Of a stretch of 64,000 nt of DNA, positions 27,055 through 35,260 are shown piece after piece (positions within the stretch are counted from its first letter, which is position 1; every line of letters starts with the position of its first letter). Source of the DNA: Nitrospiraceae bacterium (lineage in GTDB: Bacteria; Nitrospirota; Nitrospiria; Nitrospirales; UBA8639); assembly GCA_020632635.1 (NCBI GenBank), contig JACKFE010000002.1:558001-622000 (forward strand). Direction: 5' to 3'. The position numbers and the translations under genes were made by a program. A model generated the notes under the pieces. It ran no database searches, was not told where the DNA came from, and was given only the letters and a program-made list of their open reading frames with translations.

Positions 27055-27549
27055 ATGCCTGATCGTCATCTCCGTAATACAGCCTTTCAATTTCTTTGTG
27101 GGGGAATGCTTCTGCTGTTTTGCCTGACCGGACTGGCCTGTTCAAAGAAAACGCCTCGATACCCCGAGGACCATGCCCGCTTTCAGCGAATCGTGGAGGC
27201 TATCAAAACCCTTGAAACCGCTTATGTGAAACACGACCTGCCCACGATTCATGAGCTCCTTCTCCCTCTGGACCCACTGGCAAAATGGGAAGCCGCGATC
27301 CGTCAAGACTTCGCCACCTTTTCTACGATCACGCTCGAGCTCAACATTGATCGAATTGTCATTGATGAAAGTCAAATCTCTACTTTTCTCTCTTGGCAAG
27401 GAACATGGCAGCAAACAGGCGATAGCCCCCCTTTCGCATCCCGAGGACATGGCACACTTCTTTGGAGCGGAACTCAAGTCATTTTATTACGAGGGATAGA
27501 TGGAGATCTTCCCTTTGGGATTTCGACTAAACCCCACGTTCCTTCCTAA
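27055..27549 (+). CDS. Hypothetical lipoprotein
   Basis: 164 aa with a lipoprotein signal (LLLFCLTGLAC, modified Cys about residue 29). The mature part begins with a helix (HARFQRIVEAIKTLETAYVKHDLPTIHELLLPLDPL), then alternating strands (ITLELNIDRIVID, STFLSWQGTWQQ, GHGTLLWSGTQVILLRGIDGDLPFG). The pattern is that of NTF2-like or SnoaL-like lipoproteins (helix, then a curved sheet), but I cannot assign a family. Stands alone upstream of nadB. Confidence 0.72.
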   Translation: MPDRHLRNTAFQFLCGGMLLLFCLTGLACSKKTPRYPEDHARFQRIVEAIKTLETAYVKHDLPTIHELLLPLDPLAKWEAAIRQDFATFSTITLELNIDRIVIDESQISTFLSWQGTWQQTGDSPPFASRGHGTLLWSGTQVILLRGIDGDLPFGISTKPHVPS

Positions 27550-27704
27550 GTTTACTTGATCATCAAGCATGACACTCCCATCTCCACATCCATTCGCCCC
27601 CTCGGCATTTCCCCCGTGTGACTTTCACACGGCACTCCGCCCACTATGACCATTTTTTTGATGCCTTTTCTTGTGCCTTATCCCGGTTGAACGACCCGAC
27701 TAGT

Positions 27705-29354
27705 ATGTTCCATTCCATGGCTACCACGTTCAAACCGCCAAAAATATCAACCACCGACTTCCTGATATTAGGGGCAGGAGTTGCCGGCCTTCGAGCCGCC
27801 CTGGATCTTTCTCAGCAAGGACGGGTGTTGATGGTGGCCAAGGGCGGACCGCAAGACAATAATTCATTTTTCGCACAGGGAGGAGTGGCCGTTGCCCTTA
27901 GTGAAGAAGACGATGTGGATCTTCATTTTACGGACACCCTGAAAGCCGGGCACCAGTTGTGTTCCCGTCCCGCCACCAAAGTGTTGGTGGAAGAAGGTCC
28001 TCTCAGAATTTTCGAACTGATCGAATGGGGAGCCAATTTCGATACCATCGATGGGAAGCTCGCCTTTACGAAAGAAGGCGCCCACAGCCGCCATCGCGTG
28101 CTGCGGGCGGGGGGCGACGCAACCGGCAGCGAAATGGTGCGTGCCCTGGGAGCCAAAGCCCGGGAACTCCCCAATCTGACATGGATGGGCAATCATTTTG
28201 GCGTGGAGTTACTCCTGCAAGATGGACGATGCTGCGGGGCTTCGGTCTTGAACGAGTTGACCGGTGAGGTCCAATGGATTTTGGCTTCGGCCGTGTTGCT
28301 GGCAACCGGCGGAGCGGGGCAGGTGTATGCACGCACCACCAATCCACCCAACGCGACTGGGGATGGCATTGCCATGGCCTATCGTGCCGGTGCGGTGCTG
28401 GAAGACATGGAGTTTGTCCAATTTCATCCTACCTCCCTATATCTTCCCTCCAGCCCCCCGTTTTTGCTGACGGAAGCACTCAGGGGAGAAGGGGGAATTT
28501 TACGCAACAATCGATGCGAACGCTTTATGAAACATTACCATCGGGATCAGGAACTCGCTCCCAGAGATATCGTTTCACGGGCCATTTGGGCGGAGATGCA
28601 ACGAACCAAGGCGCGCCACGTGTATTTAGATGTGACCCATTTAGGCAGCCATTTTCTTAAGGACCGTTTTCCCACGATCTATGCGACGTGCTTGCGGTAT
28701 GACATTGATATCACGGAAGAATGGATCCCGGTTTCTCCCAGTGCCCACTATTTTATGGGTGGGGTAAAAACCGATCTACACGGGGCAACGTCGCTCCCTG
28801 GATTATTCGCCGCTGGAGAAGTCGCCTGCTCTGGGGTTCACGGCGCCAATCGCCTGGGTAGTAACTCCCTCCTCGAAGGGTTGGTCTTTGGCTACCGTGC
28901 GGCTCAAGCCGCAAGCCAATTTGGGAGTTCTCAAAAAATTCCGACCAGTCCCGTCGAACCAGTCGTGTTATCAAAAAAACGCCATCCGCTCTCCCTGCAA
29001 GACATCGAGAAACTCCGCAATTCCTTGCGGCGCCTTATGTGGACGAAAGTCGGACTGGTTCGTACCGGCGATTCACTGAAAAAAGCCATTGACCAATTGG
29101 AAGGGTGGTCTCGTAAGCTTTCAGCTCCTCCACTGACACGCTCGGCGCTGGAGACAAGAAACATGATGCAAGTAGGCCTCTGCATCGCAGAGGCGGCTAA
29201 CTGGCGGGAAAATAGCGTGGGAGCTCACTTTCGAGAAGATTTTCCCATCTATAAAGGCACGAAGTGGAAAATGCACAGCCAACGGCAGATGGCACCCAAC
29301 GCTCCTTCCGATACGTCCAGGTCCAGCAGGCAAGGTGCCCGGCTGAACCGCTAA
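27705..29354 (+). CDS. nadB: L-aspartate oxidase
   Basis: 549 aa from the ATG at 27705 (a second ATG at 27717 and an open frame from 27618 are alternatives; no strong ribosome binding site helps). FAD-dependent first step of NAD biosynthesis. Motifs: TDFLILGAGVAGLRAALDLS (dinucleotide binding), FFAQGGVAVAL, HSRHRVLRAGGDATGSEM, QFHPTSLY, EALRGEGGIL, GGVKTDLHGATSLPGLFAAGE, GANRLGSNSLLEGLVFG and a helical C-terminus. nadA and nadC are not in the window. It converges tail-to-tail on pabC with only six bases between the stops. Confidence 0.95.
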   Translation: MFHSMATTFKPPKISTTDFLILGAGVAGLRAALDLSQQGRVLMVAKGGPQDNNSFFAQGGVAVALSEEDDVDLHFTDTLKAGHQLCSRPATKVLVEEGPLRIFELIEWGANFDTIDGKLAFTKEGAHSRHRVLRAGGDATGSEMVRALGAKARELPNLTWMGNHFGVELLLQDGRCCGASVLNELTGEVQWILASAVLLATGGAGQVYARTTNPPNATGDGIAMAYRAGAVLEDMEFVQFHPTSLYLPSSPPFLLTEALRGEGGILRNNRCERFMKHYHRDQELAPRDIVSRAIWAEMQRTKARHVYLDVTHLGSHFLKDRFPTIYATCLRYDIDITEEWIPVSPSAHYFMGGVKTDLHGATSLPGLFAAGEVACSGVHGANRLGSNSLLEGLVFGYRAAQAASQFGSSQKIPTSPVEPVVLSKKRHPLSLQDIEKLRNSLRRLMWTKVGLVRTGDSLKKAIDQLEGWSRKLSAPPLTRSALETRNMMQVGLCIAEAANWRENSVGAHFREDFPIYKGTKWKMHSQRQMAPNAPSDTSRSSRQGARLNR

Positions 29355-29360
29355 AGAGCT

Positions 29361-30248
29361 TCAACGGGGCGTTTCCAATAAACTCGGGCCAAGATACCGA
29401 CCCAGATTATCCTGAAAGGCTTTCCATAATTGATGGGCCAGGGGTCCGGACTTCCCTGTCCCGATCACATTCTGATCAATTCGGGACACCGACATGACCT
29501 CCATTCCCGTATTGGTTATAAAACATTCATCGGCACCCAGGAAAGCGTCCACCTCATAATATCCCTCCTTAACGGAAACCCCCAACGTCCGGGCTAACTC
29601 GATAATCACTTCACGGGTAATGCCTTCTAGAATTCCACAGCCAGCAGATGGTGTGTATACCTGTCCATGTCTGACAAAAAAAACATTACTCGTCGTGCAC
29701 TCCGTCACATATCCGTCCATATTCAACATAAGGGCATCAAAAGCCCCGGCCTGACTTGCCTCCTGCTTGGCTAAAATATTATTCAGAAAGCTTAAGGATT
29801 TGATGTGGGGAGACTGTGCGGCTAAAGGATTTCGTCGCACCGAAACCACCTTCAAGGACACACCACGCTCTCGCATCTCCGTTGGATACGGAGAAAGGAC
29901 CTTGGCCATCACTACGACCGTTGGCTGATGACACAGACCAGGATCAATCCCGATCTCACCCGGCCCCCGCGAAATGGTCAGACGGATCCCCGCATCCGAC
30001 AAGCAATTCCGTCGCACCATTTCGGTGAGGATCGTCCACCAGGCCTCATCATCAACAGGATGGACCAGGCCAATCAAATCACAAGACCGCCGGAGACGGG
30101 CTAAATGACGATCAAAGAGAAAGGGCTTTCCCTGGTAAATTCGTACGGCTTCATAGACTCCGTCTCCATACAAAAACCCATGGTCGAATACCGAAATCGT
30201 CGCTTCCGCCTCAGGCACAAACTTTCCATTGACATATACCCACATCAT
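29361..30248 (-). CDS. pabC: Class IV aminotransferase, probable aminodeoxychorismate lyase
   Basis: 295 aa, PLP fold type IV (IlvE/PabC/D-amino acid aminotransferase). The N-terminal GKFVPEAEATISVFDHGFLYGDGVYEAVRIYQG, Lys in PHIKSLSFLNNILAKQEA, TECTTSNVFFVRHG and TNTGMEVMSVSRID are visible. The subfamily cannot be settled by motifs alone; its start directly abuts the pabB stop, which strongly favours 4-amino-4-deoxychorismate lyase (p-aminobenzoate synthesis) over branched-chain aminotransferase. GAGGGAAAAA precedes the ATG. Confidence 0.85.
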   Translation of the reverse strand: MMWVYVNGKFVPEAEATISVFDHGFLYGDGVYEAVRIYQGKPFLFDRHLARLRRSCDLIGLVHPVDDEAWWTILTEMVRRNCLSDAGIRLTISRGPGEIGIDPGLCHQPTVVVMAKVLSPYPTEMRERGVSLKVVSVRRNPLAAQSPHIKSLSFLNNILAKQEASQAGAFDALMLNMDGYVTECTTSNVFFVRHGQVYTPSAGCGILEGITREVIIELARTLGVSVKEGYYEVDAFLGADECFITNTGMEVMSVSRIDQNVIGTGKSGPLAHQLWKAFQDNLGRYLGPSLLETPR

Positions 30249-31781
30249 CTATTTTTCCCTCAGGTCCGACCCGTTTTCTAAGGCACGGAAAAAGGCTTTT
30301 GCCTTATAAAGAGTCTCTTCATATTCTCGTTCCGGCACCGAATCCGCCACAATACCCGCCCCCACTTGTAAGTACCCACAGGACTCCCGAAGTAAGAGGG
30401 TTCGGATCACGATATTCCAATCCATATTCCCATTCCATCCCATAAATCCGATCGATCCTGTATACAACCCACGGCGAACGGGCTCCAGCCGCTCAATCAA
30501 TTCCAGGCAATGCACTTTCGGCACGCCCGAAATAGTTCCCCCAGGAAATACGGCTCGAATCACCTCCCATGGAGAAACGACTTCCTTGATCTGACCTGAC
30601 AGATTCGAGACCAAATGCATGACATGGGAATATCGTTCCACCGTCATTAATTCGTCGACACGAACCGTCCCATACTCACAGACGCGGCCCAGATCATTCC
30701 GAGCCAGATCCACCAGCATAAGATGCTCAGCACGCTCCTTGGCGTTCGACACCAATTCTTCGGCCAATTCCCGATCAAGAGCCAGGGATGCCCCACGAGG
30801 CCGGGTCCCAGCAATTGGCCGCATATCCACATGCCTGCCCGTCAAACGCACCAGCCGTTCAGGGGAATTGCAGACAATGATTTCCGAGTCCAACACGAAA
30901 AACGCGGAATGAGGGGAAGGATTACTCCGCCGGATTTCCCGGAATAATTCAATGCCTGCCTGAGCGGAAGAGGGAAAAGAATAGGTCAAGTTTTCAATTC
31001 TGAATCGATGGGAAATATTGGCTTGATAGATATCACCCGCCGCAATGAACTCCTGGCAGGCGCGCACACGATCTTGATATTCCACAGCCGATTGTTCTGC
31101 CACAATGCGTGGGAAAAAGATCGGACGAGGACGCTCTTCCACAGAGGAACAACATCGATTGAGGTCGGATTCCAACGCCGATAATTTATCCGTCCCTTCT
31201 CGATACAACCGATCCCAGGGCTCCGCGATTAAACGTTGTGGAGCGGGTGCAAACACCAGCCACACCCCAGGACTCTCCTGATCCACAACCAGAAAGGTCT
31301 CCACCAATAAGGCACAGACATCAGGAAATTGGATATCATCCGTGGCAAGGTCAGGGACAGCTTCAAACGACCGGACCAGGTCGTAACTCAGACAGCCTAT
31401 CAACCCACCCTGAAAGGGAAGCATTTTGTGAGCCATGGCACCCGGTGCCAGCCGGAAAAGCTGAGAGAGGTACTCAAACGGAGGTTGGAGTATCTGCTCA
31501 GTAACTTCCGGGGAATCTCGCCACCAAACATTCGTGACCGCCCCCTTGCCAGTAATGACACCAGAGGGCTCACTTCCTATATACGCATACCGTCGAGGGA
31601 ATCCTCCTTGAACATCGTCGTGCTCCAGGAAAAAGGAATGGGACGCTCCCCTCGTTACCCGTTCATACAAATCGAAGGGATCGGTCACTGCAATTGGACA
31701 ATGACGAAGTACAGGAAAGACGTGATCAGACGAAAGAGGGAATTCGTTCCCTCCCGGTGTATGGACAGGCTGGCTCTGCAA
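30249..31781 (-). CDS. pabB: Aminodeoxychorismate synthase component I
   Basis: 510 aa from a TTG just after the previous stop. Chorismate-binding enzyme: N-terminal part about 1-220, then the catalytic domain with YQANISHRF, PIAGTRPRG, KERAEHLMLVDLARNDLGRV, FPGGTISGVPK and GYLQVGAGIVADSVPE. PIAGT has Ala where E. coli PabB has its reactive Lys (PIKGT); the Ala form is that of TrpE and of many other PabB enzymes, so anthranilate synthase I is the alternative. The adjacent class IV aminotransferase makes pab synthesis the better call. No glutaminase subunit is adjacent. Confidence 0.88.
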   Translation of the reverse strand: MQSQPVHTPGGNEFPLSSDHVFPVLRHCPIAVTDPFDLYERVTRGASHSFFLEHDDVQGGFPRRYAYIGSEPSGVITGKGAVTNVWWRDSPEVTEQILQPPFEYLSQLFRLAPGAMAHKMLPFQGGLIGCLSYDLVRSFEAVPDLATDDIQFPDVCALLVETFLVVDQESPGVWLVFAPAPQRLIAEPWDRLYREGTDKLSALESDLNRCCSSVEERPRPIFFPRIVAEQSAVEYQDRVRACQEFIAAGDIYQANISHRFRIENLTYSFPSSAQAGIELFREIRRSNPSPHSAFFVLDSEIIVCNSPERLVRLTGRHVDMRPIAGTRPRGASLALDRELAEELVSNAKERAEHLMLVDLARNDLGRVCEYGTVRVDELMTVERYSHVMHLVSNLSGQIKEVVSPWEVIRAVFPGGTISGVPKVHCLELIERLEPVRRGLYTGSIGFMGWNGNMDWNIVIRTLLLRESCGYLQVGAGIVADSVPEREYEETLYKAKAFFRALENGSDLREK

Positions 31782-31784
31782 GAT

Positions 31785-32360
31785 TTAGCGAGATCCTTCT
31801 CCCGCACTTTCCATGGCTTTAGCGGCTTCTTCTGGATGCAGGACACCCTTCTGCATAAGAGATTCCAATAATTCTTTTACGGCGGCTTTTGCCGACCGGC
31901 GAATGCCTTTCACGCGGATAGTGGGCGGATAAAATCGAAGATAATCCGGATTGTTGACCCGTATCGTAATGGATTCACTTTCTCCGAATGGCGGCAACTC
32001 TTTTTCCACACTGGGAATCCGGAAAAATAATTTTCCGTTTTGCAATGACCCATCACTGCCTTCAATGTCCAGCCGACTGGAGACGTCTTTCCCTGAAATC
32101 TCACGAATGCCATCAATCACGACAATCAATGAATCGGCCTCCAAGGGATCGCCGGTTTGGTTCTTAATCCGGACTTCATATTCCACCTGGCTGACAGAAG
32201 TGAGGTCTCGGCCAGAAAAAGGGTCGCGCCCTTTGTATTGCACAACCGGCAGAGCACCTCCCGTCAGGTCCGGCAGGTCATCGACCGGCATCTCGGCCCA
32301 CACAAAGGAACTCGCCATCACCATCCCCCAAACGGGGAGGAAAAAGATTTTCTGCATCAT
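31785..32360 (-). CDS. Exported hypothetical protein upstream of pabB
   Basis: About 191 aa from the ATG at 32360 (a second ATG follows directly); the frame is open further up but a signal peptide starts here (MQKIFFLPVWGMVMASSFVWAE). The mature part is a beta-sandwich-like sequence (VSQVEYEVRIKNQTGDPLEADSLIVVIDGI, SESITIRVNNPDYLRFYPPTIRVKGI), then a charged helical tail (RRSAKAAVKELLESLMQKGVLHPEEAAKAM). The beta part resembles bacterial Ig/CARDB-type domains. It ends 3 bp before the pabB start, so is probably in the same transcript, although a link with folate is not obvious. Confidence 0.7.
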   Translation of the reverse strand: MMQKIFFLPVWGMVMASSFVWAEMPVDDLPDLTGGALPVVQYKGRDPFSGRDLTSVSQVEYEVRIKNQTGDPLEADSLIVVIDGIREISGKDVSSRLDIEGSDGSLQNGKLFFRIPSVEKELPPFGESESITIRVNNPDYLRFYPPTIRVKGIRRSAKAAVKELLESLMQKGVLHPEEAAKAMESAGEGSR

Positions 32361-32493
32361 AGTCTTGACCAAAGAGGGAAATATGATAGTGATACCCATA
32401 CACTCATGAGGAAGCATCCAGACGACGATACGATAAAAAATTACCATATCACAGACACGGTCTCTTGTAGAGCAATCATTTGCAATCCTATGC

Positions 32494-32523
32494 TTGACAA
32501 GATTTAGGAGTTTTTGGTTGAAT
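32494..32523 (+). promoter_or_regulatory. Candidate promoter of the F0 operon
   Basis: TTGACA at 32494-32499, 18-base spacer, TTGAAT at 32518-32523 (four of six matches to the -10 consensus). It lies in the divergent gap of about 200 bases between the exported gene and atpI, 39 bases before the atpI ATG. Confidence 0.4.
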
Positions 32524-32561
32524 GCAGCCCCTTCCAACGACTCGCCTTGTCGGTTGATAGA

Positions 32562-32780
32562 ATGGCCCCTTCTCAAGATCCGTTGTTTTCTGGTCTTGGG
32601 CAGGCAATGCGGGTTGGAACGGACCTCCTTGCCGCCCTTATCGTCGGTGGATTCCTTGGTTGGTTGGTTGATTCATATGTGTTGGGGTCCACTCCCTGGG
32701 GGGTTGCGGTTGGGTTGATTCTAGGGCTGGTAGCAGGGATCAGAAATGCTTACCGTGCTGCCCAGCGTTGGGAAAACTAA
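32562..32780 (+). CDS. atpI: ATP synthase protein I / AtpZ-like
   Basis: 72 aa from the ATG at 32562 (an upstream TTG at 32514 would add 16 residues). Two hydrophobic helices (about 17-34 and 42-58; ALIVGGFLGWLVDSYVLGSTPWGVAVGLILGLVAGIRNAYR), the pattern of AtpI/AtpZ small membrane proteins that help c-ring assembly or Mg2+/Ca2+ supply. It leads the F0 genes, 19 bp before atpB, the usual location. Confidence 0.88.
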   Translation: MAPSQDPLFSGLGQAMRVGTDLLAALIVGGFLGWLVDSYVLGSTPWGVAVGLILGLVAGIRNAYRAAQRWEN

Positions 32781-32799
32781 GTAGACACAAGGTTCGGTT

Positions 32800-33525
32800 T
32801 TGGAAGATCCTTTACATCCCTTCGAGCTTCATACACTCATCCCACTTTCAATTTTCGGCCTGGACATTTCCATCAACAAGGCCGTGTTGATTATGTGGGT
32901 GGTAGTGGGTTTGGTTACTATCCTGCTGCTCAAAGCTGGATCAGCACGGTCACTGGTGCCATCAAAACTGCAAAGCCTTGCCGAATTGCTGGTGGACTTT
33001 ATCCGAGGCATTATTCACGATACCATGGGCGCGGATGGTATGCGGTTTTTCCCGCTGATTAGCGCTTTGTTCCTTTTTATCCTCTTCTGCAATCTCATTG
33101 GTCTTATTCCAGGCTCCTACACAGTGACCAGTCAAGTCATTGTCACGGGGGTCTTTGCGTTATGCGTCTATCTCCTCAGCTTAGTGGTTGGCTTTCAATT
33201 ACATGGGGCGAAGTTTTTGGGTATTCTGGTTCCACCCGGTACGCCAGGCTGGCTTCTGCCGCTCATGATCCCCATTGAGGTGATTAGCCAATTAGCCCGT
33301 CCCATTTCCTTAGCGGTCCGCTTGTTTGCCAATATGACTGCGGGACATGTCATCCTAGGAGTGCTATTTGGATTGACCATCGCTGGGGGAGTACTGATTG
33401 GATGGCTTCCTTTTAGCTTTACCATTGCGCTGTATGGACTTGAAGTCGGCATTGCCTTTATCCAAGCCTATATCTTTACGGTCTTGACCTGTGTCTATAT
33501 GGGAGATGCCATGCATCTCCATTAA
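32800..33525 (+). CDS. atpB: F0F1 ATP synthase subunit a
   Basis: 241 aa, TTG start. Membrane stator subunit forming the proton half-channels. Five to six membrane helices are visible; the essential Arg is in the signature LARPISLAVRLFANMTAGH, and the C-terminal helix contains GLEVGIAFIQAYIFTVLTCVYMGDAMHLH, as in bacterial AtpB. The ion-binding site on its partner AtpE reads as proton type. Fits between atpI and atpE. Confidence 0.95.
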   Translation: MEDPLHPFELHTLIPLSIFGLDISINKAVLIMWVVVGLVTILLLKAGSARSLVPSKLQSLAELLVDFIRGIIHDTMGADGMRFFPLISALFLFILFCNLIGLIPGSYTVTSQVIVTGVFALCVYLLSLVVGFQLHGAKFLGILVPPGTPGWLLPLMIPIEVISQLARPISLAVRLFANMTAGHVILGVLFGLTIAGGVLIGWLPFSFTIALYGLEVGIAFIQAYIFTVLTCVYMGDAMHLH

Positions 33526-33599
33526 ACAGGGAAGAGTTCAGTTAGTCACAGGAAATCAATTTACCATTAGCCTTTTTAAACCGGGAGGAACATAACACA

Positions 33600-33827
33600 A
33601 TGGATTCTGCAGCAGCAGCACTCTTAGGAATGGGCTTGGCAGCCGCTGGTTTTGCGGGCGCAGGCATTGGGATCGGCTATATCTTCGGAAAAATGATTGA
33701 AGCCGTTGCACGTCAACCTGAGGCGGAAGGTCGCGTCGGGAAATACATGTGGATCGGATTCGCCTTAGTCGAAGCCATCGCGTTGTATGGGTTGGTTATT
33801 GCCTTTATCATCATGGGCAAAGGATAA
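33600..33827 (+). CDS. atpE: F0F1 ATP synthase subunit c
   Basis: 75 aa hairpin of two membrane helices with a polar loop RQPEAEGR. Ring-forming rotor. The ion-carrying carboxylate is Glu58 (FALVEAIALYG) in helix 2. The residue after it is Ala and helix 1 lacks the Gln of Na+ types, so I read it as proton-coupled. The Gly-rich GAGIGIGYIFG in helix 1 is typical. GGGAGGA lies about 9 bases before the ATG. Confidence 0.95.
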   Translation: MDSAAAALLGMGLAAAGFAGAGIGIGYIFGKMIEAVARQPEAEGRVGKYMWIGFALVEAIALYGLVIAFIIMGKG

Positions 33828-33842
33828 AAGGGTTGCTTACCT

Positions 33843-34349
33843 ATGCCACAGTTTGACTCACATTTCTTTTCATCACTGATCTTTTGGGAGCTTCTCTCCT
33901 TTGGGATTCTTTTATGGGTGTTATACAAATTCGCCTTACCGCCCATTTTAGAAACACTGGAAACCCGGGAACGGAAAATTCGTGAGAGCTTGGATCAAGC
34001 CGAGCAAAACCGGGCTACCGCCGAGCGCAAATTAAAGGATTACGAAGCAAAACTCCAAAGCGCAGCCAAAGAGGCTGAAGCCATTTTGGCGGAGGCAAAA
34101 CATAATGCTCAACGCCTTTTGGAGGAAAACGAACAGCGGCTTCGATCGGAATCCCAACGGATCAAAGAAGAAACCACCCAAGAAATCGAGCGTGAACGTC
34201 GCAAGGCGCTCCAAGACATTAAAGACACCACAGCAGAGTTAGCTGTGTTGGTTGCGGAAAAGGTGATTGGCCGGAGCTTGACGGATGCCGATCATCAGCG
34301 GTTTGCGCAAGAAGCCCTTGCTGAAGTGGCCGCTCAATCAAAAAATTGA
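33843..34349 (+). CDS. atpF: F0F1 ATP synthase subunit b
   Basis: 168 aa: one N-terminal membrane helix (about 9-30; FFSSLIFWELLSFGILLWVLYKFALPPI), then a long charged coiled coil (about 35-140) forming the peripheral stalk. Starts 15 bp after atpE. Only one b-type gene is here. It is the last F0 gene: a terminator follows and no delta, alpha, gamma, beta or epsilon gene is present, so the F1 genes must lie elsewhere. Confidence 0.93.
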   Translation: MPQFDSHFFSSLIFWELLSFGILLWVLYKFALPPILETLETRERKIRESLDQAEQNRATAERKLKDYEAKLQSAAKEAEAILAEAKHNAQRLLEENEQRLRSESQRIKEETTQEIERERRKALQDIKDTTAELAVLVAEKVIGRSLTDADHQRFAQEALAEVAAQSKN

Positions 34350-34395
34350 CCGATAATATCCCTCCTTTGGTTTCGGGAGGGATCGGCCAATTTTT
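34346..34395 (+). terminator. Terminator after the F0 operon
   Basis: Stem ATCCCTCC (34358-34365) with GGAGGGAT (34376-34383), extended outward by TTGACCG/CGGCCAA with one mismatch and a bulge, then TTTTT at 34391-34395. It closes the F0 operon before F1 genes could follow. Confidence 0.75.
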
Positions 34396-34450
34396 CAGTT
34401 CATCTCCCGCTATATCTAGCTCCCGAATTCCTACTCATTCACATTCAGCG

Positions 34451-35260
34451 CTAGTTCCCGCCTCCAGCACGGTAGCCTTGCAAATCCAATGTCACGAAAT
34501 GGAAGCCAAGCGCGTTCAACTCATTCACAACGTGCTCTCGTCGTGACTCTTCAGCAAGAAGAGGAATATCGGACGGGCTCACTTCAATTCTCGCTAAATC
34601 CCCGTGCAATCGGACTCTCACCTGAGCAAATCCTTCTCTCATCAATAGGGCTTCAGCCTGCTCCACACGGGAAAGAAAATTTCGGGTTATGGGAATTCCC
34701 CGCACGATTCGGGAAGAAAGGCAAGCCGCTGCGGGCTTATTCCAGTTCGAAAGCCCCAAGAGCTTGGCCAATTCCCTAATGTCGGATTTGGTCATCCCCG
34801 CCTCCAGTAGAGGACTATGAACGCCCCACTTCCTTGCGGCCTGAATCCCTGGACGATCTTCTCCTAGATCATCAAGATTCGTTCCATCCACAACCGCCTG
34901 AAATCCTTCGCGGCATTTCACGCCATCCAAAAGTTGATAGAGATCCGTCTTACAATGAAAACAACGATCTCCATCATTTTTTACAAAATCTTCGTATTGC
35001 AATTGATCCGTTTCAATCAATTGAACGGGCACCCGCATTTCTTGTCCCAATCGCTTGACACCTTCCAACTCCACGGCCGGAAGAGTCGAGGAAACAGCCG
35101 TCACGGCCATGGCGTTCTCTTTCAACACGGCGACGGCGATTTTCAATACCAGAGTGCTGTCGACTCCCCCCGAAAATGCCACCACGACAGACCCCCATTC
35201 CCGGAAGAGATCTTGGAGTTTTTCATATTTGGCTTGAAGAACAGAATCAAGGCTGGGCAT
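34451..35260 (-). CDS. larE: LarE-type ATP-pyrophosphatase sulfur transferase
   Basis: 269 aa from the ATG at 35260, which overlaps the rlmN end by 14 bases (the frame is open further up inside rlmN). PP-loop SGGVDSTLVLK at 30-40. LarE makes the thioacid groups of the nickel-pincer cofactor of lactate racemase, giving up a Cys sulfur or using a cluster-bound sulfur. Here Cys100-x2-Cys103 (GDRCFHCKTD) and Cys180 (PAAACLSSR) match the three-cysteine type that binds [4Fe-4S]. No larA, larB or larC is in the window. Wider family members may serve other sulfur transfers. Confidence 0.85.
   Translation of the reverse strand: MPSLDSVLQAKYEKLQDLFREWGSVVVAFSGGVDSTLVLKIAVAVLKENAMAVTAVSSTLPAVELEGVKRLGQEMRVPVQLIETDQLQYEDFVKNDGDRCFHCKTDLYQLLDGVKCREGFQAVVDGTNLDDLGEDRPGIQAARKWGVHSPLLEAGMTKSDIRELAKLLGLSNWNKPAAACLSSRIVRGIPITRNFLSRVEQAEALLMREGFAQVRVRLHGDLARIEVSPSDIPLLAEESRREHVVNELNALGFHFVTLDLQGYRAGGGN

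Noticed and set aside
30249..31781. Calling the chorismate enzyme anthranilate synthase (TrpE)
   Set aside because: The PIAGT motif allows it, but the directly abutting class IV aminotransferase and absence of trp genes favour PabB.
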